DNA of 64,000 bases from Neobacillus niacini (lineage in GTDB: Bacteria > Bacillota > Bacilli > Bacillales > Cytobacillaceae): the NCBI RefSeq assembly GCF_019749295.1, contig NZ_JACWFG010000018.1, forward strand, positions 237,890 through 301,889, given 5' to 3'. The position numbers were made by a program, and so were the translations under genes. A model generated the notes under the pieces. The model did not search any database, was not told where the DNA came from, and saw only the letters and a program-made list of their open reading frames with translations. This document shows positions 58,389 to 64,000 of this stretch, one piece after another. Each line of letters opens with the position of its first letter. Position 1 is the first letter of the stretch.

Positions 58389-61300
58389 AAACCTTAAAAA
58401 AGTATTAGTAATAGGATCTGGACCGATTGTAATCGGTCAGGCAGCAGAATTTGATTATGCTGGAACACAAGCCTGTATCGCTCTTAAAGAAGAGGGAATA
58501 CAGGTGGTATTAATCAATAATAACCCAGCAACGATTATGACGGACGAAACCGTTGCCGATAAAGTATATATCGAACCCTTAAATGTAGAAACCATTGAAA
58601 AAATTATTCAGAAAGAAAAGCCTGATGGAGTGATTGGAACGTTAGGCGGTCAAACAGGATTGAATCTAACGGTAGAACTCTATGAAAAAGGCATTCTTCA
58701 AAAATACAATGTAGCCTTGCTAGGAACCTCTGTAGAATCGATAAAAAATGGCGAGGACCGTGACCGGTTCCGCAGTTTAATGATAAAGATTGACGAACCT
58801 ATTCCAGAATCTGCGATTATTCATACGTATGAAGAGGGCGTATCGTTTGTCAAAGAAATAGGCTTTCCAGTTATCATCCGACCAGCCTATACACTTGGCG
58901 GGCACGGCGGCGGCTTTGCACATAATGAGGAAGAGCTTGAAAATGTTCTCAAGAAAGGTTTAGCAGCAAGCCCGATACATCAGGTCCTTGTTGAAAGAAG
59001 CATTAAAGGCTGGAAAGAAATTGAATATGAAGTGATAAGGGACGCAAATGATACCTGCATCATTGTTTGTAATATGGAAAATATGGACCCAGTAGGTGTT
59101 CATACAGGTGATTCTATTGTAGTTGCTCCATCACAAACCTTGACAGATGTACAATATCAAATGCTGAGAGACTCTTCTTTAAAGGTAATACGAGAGTTAG
59201 AGATTATCGGCGGCTGTAACATCCAGTTTGCGCTTAATCCAGAATCCAACCAATATTGCATTATCGAAGTAAACCCAAGGGTAAGCCGTTCTTCCGCTTT
59301 AGCATCAAAGGCTACAGGATATCCAATTGCTAGAACGGCAGCTAAATGTGCAGTTGGCTATCATTTGGATGAGATTGTGAACCCAATAACAGGTAATACC
59401 TTTGCATCCTTTGAACCAGCGATTGATTATATTGTGGTAAAACTTCCACGCTTTCCATTTGATAAATTTCCTGAGGCCGACCGTACATTAGGAACACAAA
59501 TGAAGGCAACTGGTGAAGTAATGGCAATTGACCGAACCTTTGAAGGCGCACTAAATAAAGCAATTCGTTCCATGGAACTAAATATATTCAGCCTTTGTCT
59601 GGAAGCGAATAAAAGCATAGATAATGAGGTCTTATTTGAAAAGCTTGAGAGACCAAATGACCAAAGATTATTTATGATCGCAGAAGCATTCAGAAGAGGT
59701 ATTTCCCTAGAGGAAATTAAGCAGATAACAGAGATAGATTCATGGTTTTTAAATAAGATCAATTCAGTCGTTAGTTTAGAAGTGGAATTAGCATCTTATG
59801 CGTGGAGCGATGTACCGCTTCCATTATTAAAAACAGCGAAGCGTCATAATATTTCTGATAAACTACTTTCGCAACTATACAGCATTGAAGAAAAGCAAAT
59901 AAGAAGTAAATGGAAAGAACTGAACTGGAAACCAGGCTACAAAATGGTTGATACATGTTCTGCAGAATTTGATGCGATTACTCCTTATTACTATTCAACC
60001 TGGCTCGGAGCGGATGAAGTAGAAGAAACAAACAGCAGGAAGATTCTAGTTCTTGGTTCAGGTCCCATTCGGATAGGCCAAGGAATTGAATTCGATTACT
60101 GCTCTGTCCATGCTGCAAAAGCGATAAAGAAAATGGGCTATGAGGCAGTTGTAATCAACAATAACCCTGAGACTGTTAGTACGGATTACTCAGTTGCTGA
60201 CCGTCTTTACTTTGAACCATTAACAGCAGAAGATGTTCTTACTGTTATTGAAAAAGAGAAGGTTGAAGGTGTGTTGATCCAATTCGGCGGGCAGACTGCG
60301 ATAAATTTAGCACATGATCTCGAAGAAGAAGGGGTCAAGATTTTAGGCACAACAGTAGAAAATGTCGATCGTTTCGAGGATCGGAAAGAATTTTATCAGT
60401 TACTAGAAGGTCTAAACATCCCGCACATTGTAGGTGAGACCGTTTCACATAAAGATGAATTGCTGGCAGCTGCAGCAAGACTTGGTTATCCAGTATTGGT
60501 ACGTCCATCCTACGTCATCGGCGGGCAATCGATGTTTACTATTTTTACAGAAGAAGAATTGAACTACTATATCCTTCAGCTTGAGGAAAACTCCTCACAG
60601 GATAAAATGTGGCCATTATTAGTAGATCGATATATACCTGGTTTAGAATGTGAAGTGGACGTCATTAGTGATGGAAAGAATGTAATCGTCCCAGGAATCT
60701 TTGAACATATCGAAAGGGCCGGCGTACATTCTGGGGATAGTATTAGTGTTTTTCCACCTATCTCATTAGCGAAAGAGACCAAAGAAACATTAATTGATTA
60801 TGCTGAAAAGATCGCCAAATCGGCCCCAATAGTCGGTATAATGAATATCCAATTTGTTATTTATCAAAATCAAGTTCTGGTCTTAGAAGTAAATCCACGT
60901 TCTTCAAGGACGGTTCCAATCATGAGCAAGGTTACAGGAGTTCCAATGATTGAGTGGGCAGTGATGGCTCAATTAGGAATATCCTTGGATTCTCTATCAA
61001 ATGATACTGGTCTATTAACAGAGCCTAATTATTATTCAGTTAAGTCACCTATATTTTCAAGAAGCAAATTAAAGGGCGTCGACCACGTTTTAGGACCGGA
61101 AATGAAATCAACAGGTGAAGTTTTAGGTTTAGGAGCAACCTTCCATGAAGCTCTAGAAAAGGCCTTCCCTTCATCAAGCGATGAAACAGAGAACTATTTG
61201 TTCTGCTCCATTTCCGACCGTGAGAAACAAGCCAGCCTTCCGATTCTACAGCAGTTTGTGAATGAAAATTACAAGCTTGCCGCGACCGAAGGAACAGCAA

Positions 61301-61611
61301 GATTCCTTAAAGAAAAAGGCATTGCCATTGAAAAGGTTATTAGAGGAAACGAAGATGTGAATGAACTTTTCAAAAATAATACCATTCAAGCAGTCATTAA
61401 TATACCAAATCAAGGAAGAAATAAAATAAAATTTGGTTTTTACATTCGTGAACAAGCGACCCGCTATAATGTGCCGGTATTTACCCATTTAGATACAGTT
61501 GAGGCGATGGTAAGTCTTCAGGCTCAAAACTTTACTAAATCTGAGGTACGCACTGTAACGGAATATTACAATATCAAAGAGAGCGGTGTGGAACATGTCA
61601 AATGTGATTAA
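58375..61611 (+). CDS. carB: Carbamoyl-phosphate synthase large subunit (arginine type)
   Basis: A 1078-residue enzyme with two homologous ATP-grasp halves. Half 1 has GSGPIVIGQAAEFDYAGTQA and EVNPRVSRSSALASKATGYP. Half 2 has GSGPIRIGQGIEFDYCSVHA and EVNPRSSRTVPIMSKVTGVP. The last 140 residues form the MGS-like regulatory domain. It joins bicarbonate, ammonia and two ATP to carbamoyl phosphate. It overlaps carA by 14 bp and argF by 17 bp. Confidence 0.95.
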   Translation: MPLNKNLKKVLVIGSGPIVIGQAAEFDYAGTQACIALKEEGIQVVLINNNPATIMTDETVADKVYIEPLNVETIEKIIQKEKPDGVIGTLGGQTGLNLTVELYEKGILQKYNVALLGTSVESIKNGEDRDRFRSLMIKIDEPIPESAIIHTYEEGVSFVKEIGFPVIIRPAYTLGGHGGGFAHNEEELENVLKKGLAASPIHQVLVERSIKGWKEIEYEVIRDANDTCIIVCNMENMDPVGVHTGDSIVVAPSQTLTDVQYQMLRDSSLKVIRELEIIGGCNIQFALNPESNQYCIIEVNPRVSRSSALASKATGYPIARTAAKCAVGYHLDEIVNPITGNTFASFEPAIDYIVVKLPRFPFDKFPEADRTLGTQMKATGEVMAIDRTFEGALNKAIRSMELNIFSLCLEANKSIDNEVLFEKLERPNDQRLFMIAEAFRRGISLEEIKQITEIDSWFLNKINSVVSLEVELASYAWSDVPLPLLKTAKRHNISDKLLSQLYSIEEKQIRSKWKELNWKPGYKMVDTCSAEFDAITPYYYSTWLGADEVEETNSRKILVLGSGPIRIGQGIEFDYCSVHAAKAIKKMGYEAVVINNNPETVSTDYSVADRLYFEPLTAEDVLTVIEKEKVEGVLIQFGGQTAINLAHDLEEEGVKILGTTVENVDRFEDRKEFYQLLEGLNIPHIVGETVSHKDELLAAAARLGYPVLVRPSYVIGGQSMFTIFTEEELNYYILQLEENSSQDKMWPLLVDRYIPGLECEVDVISDGKNVIVPGIFEHIERAGVHSGDSISVFPPISLAKETKETLIDYAEKIAKSAPIVGIMNIQFVIYQNQVLVLEVNPRSSRTVPIMSKVTGVPMIEWAVMAQLGISLDSLSNDTGLLTEPNYYSVKSPIFSRSKLKGVDHVLGPEMKSTGEVLGLGATFHEALEKAFPSSSDETENYLFCSISDREKQASLPILQQFVNENYKLAATEGTARFLKEKGIAIEKVIRGNEDVNELFKNNTIQAVINIPNQGRNKIKFGFYIREQATRYNVPVFTHLDTVEAMVSLQAQNFTKSEVRTVTEYYNIKESGVEHVKCD

Positions 61612-62572
61612 TTGGAACGCAAAAGGTGTATCACAGCAGCCAACATTAAAAGGCAAGGATTTCTTATCCTTGTCCGACTTTCATAGTGATGAGATTCTTT
61701 ACCTTCTTGAAGAAGCAAAAGCGCTGAAAAGCCTTCAAAAACAAGGAAAACTACATCCTTATTTGAGCGGAAAGGTTCTAGGGATGATATTCGAAAAATC
61801 TTCTACTCGTACTAGAGTTTCCTTTGAGGTAGGGATGCTCCAGTTAGGCGGGCATGCTATTTTCTTAAGCTCTAAGGATATTCAATTAGGAAGAGGAGAA
61901 AGTATTTCAGATACAGCAAAAGTTTTATCACGTTATATCGATTGTATGATGATTCGAACGTTTTCACATGACTCTGTTAAAGAACTGGCAGAGCATGCGA
62001 CAGTCCCTGTAATCAACGGTCTGACTGATTTGCATCATCCGACACAAGTAATGGCCGATTTATTAACGATACAAGAACATAAAGGTAAATTAGCAGGATT
62101 AAAGATGTGCTACTTAGGAGACGGAAACAACAATATGGCTCATTCGTTAATGGAAGGAGCTGCAAAGGTTGGTATGCATATCAGCATTGCTAGCCCAACA
62201 GGATATTTACCTGATGGGAAGATCACAGAAAAGGCGATTGAAGCAGGAAAATTAACGGGAAGCAAAATTACCATCACACATAATCCGGTAGATGCCATCA
62301 AAGATGCGGATATTGTGGTCACAGATGTTTGGACCAGTATGGGGCAAGAAGCAGAAACAGAAAAGAGATTAAAAGATTTAAGTGCCTACCAAGTAAATAC
62401 GCAACTTTGCCAACACGCTAAACCAGATTATATCTTTTTACATTGCTTGCCAGCGCACCGAGGAGAAGAAGTAACAGCAGAAATTATCGATGGACCTCAC
62501 TCTGTAGTGTTTGATGAAGCAGAAAACCGCCTGCATGCTCAAAAAGCAATTTTAAAACTTTTACTAGAATAG
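61595..62572 (+). CDS. argF: Ornithine carbamoyltransferase
   Basis: A 325-residue transferase making citrulline. The carbamoyl-phosphate loop is KSSTRTRVSFE and the ornithine side is HCLPAHRGEEV. INGLTDLHHPTQVMADLLT is also diagnostic. The start is ATG 61595, overlapping carB; GTG 61586 is possible. It is the last gene before the second arginine promoter, and no terminator separates them, so readthrough into argG is likely. Confidence 0.95.
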   Translation: MSNVINWNAKGVSQQPTLKGKDFLSLSDFHSDEILYLLEEAKALKSLQKQGKLHPYLSGKVLGMIFEKSSTRTRVSFEVGMLQLGGHAIFLSSKDIQLGRGESISDTAKVLSRYIDCMMIRTFSHDSVKELAEHATVPVINGLTDLHHPTQVMADLLTIQEHKGKLAGLKMCYLGDGNNNMAHSLMEGAAKVGMHISIASPTGYLPDGKITEKAIEAGKLTGSKITITHNPVDAIKDADIVVTDVWTSMGQEAETEKRLKDLSAYQVNTQLCQHAKPDYIFLHCLPAHRGEEVTAEIIDGPHSVVFDEAENRLHAQKAILKLLLE

Positions 62573-62593
62573 TAGATTTTATTAGGAATGTTA

Positions 62594-62627
62594 TGTATAA
62601 TAATTCTATTGATTGAATATTAATTCA
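62594..62627 (+). promoter_or_regulatory. argG promoter region with two ARG boxes
   Basis: TGAATATTAATTCA at 62614-62627 is a perfect match to the TGAATnnnnATTCA operator. TGTATAATAATTCT at 62594-62607 is a two-mismatch copy exactly 20 bp upstream, and it contains TATAAT (62596-62601). The spacing is the same as at argC. No good -35 is visible 17 bp before this -10. ArgR control of argGH is inferred. Confidence 0.7.
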
Positions 62628-62649
62628 TATAGATACGAGGAGAATACAA

Positions 62650-63861
62650 ATGGCAAAGGAAAAAATCGTTTTAGCTTATTCAGGTGGATTAGATACTTCT
62701 GTTTCAGTGAAATGGATTCAAGAGAAATATGGCTATGATGTTATTGCACTAGGTCTTGATGTTGGTGAAGGTAAGGATCTAGAAGCAATTAAACAAAAGG
62801 CATTGAATGTAGGGGCTGTTAAAGCTTATATGATCGATGCAAAAGAATTATTAGCAAAAGAATATATTCTGCCAGCTTTAAAGGCTAATTGTTTATATGA
62901 AGGAAAATACCCGCTATCTTCTGCTCTTTCACGTCCGTTAATTTCTAAATTATTAGTAGAAGTGGCAGAAAAAGAAGGAGCTACAGCAGTAGCACATGGC
63001 TGTACTGGAAAAGGGAATGACCAGGTTCGTTTTGAAGTCTCTATTCAAGCATTAAACCCAAGTTTAAAGGTTGTGGCTCCTGTTCGTGAATGGGGCATGA
63101 CTCGTGATGAGGAAATAGAATATGCCGAGAAAAATGGTATTCCAATTCCTGTGAATTTAGACAATCCTTTCTCGATTGATGCGAATATTTGGGGACGTGC
63201 CTGCGAGGCTGGAGTCCTTGAAGATCCTTGGGCAGAAGCGCCTGAAGCTGCATTTGATTGGACAGCTCCAATTGAATTAACACCAGATCAAGCTGAATAT
63301 CTTGAAATTGAATTTGAGCAAGGTGTTCCAGTTGCACTAAATGGAGAAAAGCTTCCATTAGTAAAATTAATTGAAACCTTGAACGAACTTGGCGGCAAGC
63401 ATGGTGTAGGCCGTATTGATCATATTGAAAATCGTCTAGTCGGAATTAAATCAAGAGAAGTGTATGAAAATCCTGCAGCGTTAATTTTAATTAATGCACA
63501 CAAGGAACTAGAGTTTTTAACTCTTACACGTGAAGTTACTCAGTTCAAAACTCAAGTAGAACAGCAAATGGCTAAAATTATTTATGAAGGACTTTGGTAT
63601 TCGCCAATAAAACCAGCTCTTGATGCCTTTATTGACGAAACTCAAAAAGTAGTTACCGGTACTATTCGAGTAAAACTCCATAAAGGAAACCATACAGTTG
63701 TCGGTCGTAAGTCGCCAAACAGCCTTTATAATGAAGAATTGGCAACATACTCTAAAGGTGACGCATTTGATCATAATGCCGCTGTTGGATTCATCAAAAT
63801 TTGGGGTCTGCCTACAAAGGTTTATTCTGAGGTAAATAATAAAGAAACATTAACGAAATAA
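62650..63861 (+). CDS. argG: Argininosuccinate synthase
   Basis: A 403-residue ATP-pyrophosphatase family enzyme joining citrulline and aspartate. The P-loop-like AYSGGLDTSV is at residues 9-18. AHGCTGKGNDQVRFE and SIDANIWGRACEAG are family signatures. ATG 62650 follows CGAGGAGAA. It is the first gene of the argGH unit, directly after argF. Confidence 0.95.
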   Translation: MAKEKIVLAYSGGLDTSVSVKWIQEKYGYDVIALGLDVGEGKDLEAIKQKALNVGAVKAYMIDAKELLAKEYILPALKANCLYEGKYPLSSALSRPLISKLLVEVAEKEGATAVAHGCTGKGNDQVRFEVSIQALNPSLKVVAPVREWGMTRDEEIEYAEKNGIPIPVNLDNPFSIDANIWGRACEAGVLEDPWAEAPEAAFDWTAPIELTPDQAEYLEIEFEQGVPVALNGEKLPLVKLIETLNELGGKHGVGRIDHIENRLVGIKSREVYENPAALILINAHKELEFLTLTREVTQFKTQVEQQMAKIIYEGLWYSPIKPALDAFIDETQKVVTGTIRVKLHKGNHTVVGRKSPNSLYNEELATYSKGDAFDHNAAVGFIKIWGLPTKVYSEVNNKETLTK

Positions 63862-63867
63862 TGGGGT

Positions 63868-63890
63868 GCCCTCGAAACCTTTTCGAGGGC
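63868..63890 (+). other. Stable hairpin between argG and argH
   Basis: GCCCTCGAAA-CCT-TTTCGAGGGC is a perfect 10-bp stem. It is followed by AAACTTG rather than T residues, so it is more likely a partial attenuator or an mRNA processing/stability element than a full terminator. Confidence 0.7.
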
Positions 63891-63921
63891 AAACTTGTTA
63901 GTTTTTGAGGAGGGGCAATCC

Positions 63922-64000
63922 ATGTCCAAATTATGGGGCGGACGTTTTACGAAAGAAACCAATAAGTTAGTTGAAGAATTTACAGCTTCGATTTCCTTTG
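63922..64000 (+). CDS. argH: Argininosuccinate lyase, N-terminal fragment at window edge
   Basis: Twenty-six residues are visible, starting MSKLWGGRFTKETNKLVEEF, the characteristic N-terminus of ArgH, which splits argininosuccinate into arginine and fumarate. TGAGGAGG precedes the ATG. The gene continues past base 64000. Confidence 0.92.
   Translation, partial: MSKLWGGRFTKETNKLVEEFTASISF

Overview
The window reads as a stretch of chromosome from a low-GC, Gram-positive endospore-forming relative of Bacillus (Bacillaceae, in the Neobacillus/Mesobacillus/Cytobacillus range). The grounds are strong AGGAGG-type ribosome binding sites, many intrinsic terminators, GTG/TTG starts, close homologues of Bacillus proteins (IspA, CwlO-like hydrolase, CtaB, Des/DesK/DesR, argCJBD-carAB-argF), and WalR-, CcpA- and ArgR-type sites. 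No rRNA, tRNA, CRISPR array, prophage or insertion sequence was seen. The non-coding oddities are short repeats and palindromes.

Layout. 0-6 kb: partial intracellular protease IspA (minus), a VOC protein, an MmcQ/YjbR protein, a cysteine-synthase-family enzyme, a CwlO-like NlpC/P60 hydrolase behind a WalR-type box, and an MFS transporter. 6-13 kb: an ABC-F ATPase preceded by a 14-codon leader peptide and attenuator, SelO, and a YknXYZ/MacAB-like adaptor-ATPase-permease operon. 13-22 kb: a 791-aa protein with a prenyl-synthase C-terminal half and a possible second class I isoprenoid fold at the N-terminus, an AAE-type transporter, a tandem array of 52-bp hairpin units, a pair of ABC half-exporters and a 57-aa protein. 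21.7-28 kb: an SgrR-type regulator divergent from an MFS exporter and a GNAT, then a polar amino-acid ABC importer. 28-32 kb: PhnB-like protein, an HTH/vWA divergent pair, a hypoxanthine phosphoribosyltransferase, a 76-aa protein, LemA and a TPM-domain protein. 32-37 kb: CtaB and a ba3-type cytochrome oxidase operon with a 48-aa subunit, a Sco protein and a Met/His-rich membrane protein. 37-42 kb: a short UvrC-like nuclease and the membrane-fluidity system des-desK-desR. 42-46.6 kb: AidB-like acyl-CoA dehydrogenase, a 131-bp long-inverted-repeat element, a MerR/TipAS regulator with a 19-bp-spacer promoter, a PAS-GGDEF cyclase and a YdcF-like protein. 46.7-51.6 kb: a molybdenum redox cluster (cytochrome b, nitrate-reductase-like Mo subunit, four-cluster FeS protein, Tat-exported Rieske protein, 64-aa membrane protein, truncated haemoglobin). 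51.6-52.7 kb: an Mrp-like ATPase lacking its CxxC, and a 119-aa partner that appears to start at CTG. 53-64 kb: argC-argJ-argB-argD-carA-carB-argF, then argG and the start of argH.

How parts work together. The arginine genes encode the cyclic acetyl-ornithine route plus a dedicated carbamoyl-phosphate synthase. Both promoters carry two ARG-box-like palindromes spaced 20 bp apart, and a consensus cre site lies about 95 bp upstream of the predicted argC start. The oxidase genes follow an Fnr-type palindrome centred at about -41.5, which suggests low-oxygen use. The molybdenum cluster next to an NO-detoxifying type of globin suggests nitrate or nitrogen-oxide respiration. DesR presumably acts at the palindrome upstream of des.

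The signals most worth testing are the ABC-F attenuator, the 52-bp hairpin array, the double isoprenoid-synthase-like protein and the Rieske-containing molybdenum cluster. All functions here are read from sequence alone; no database search was run.
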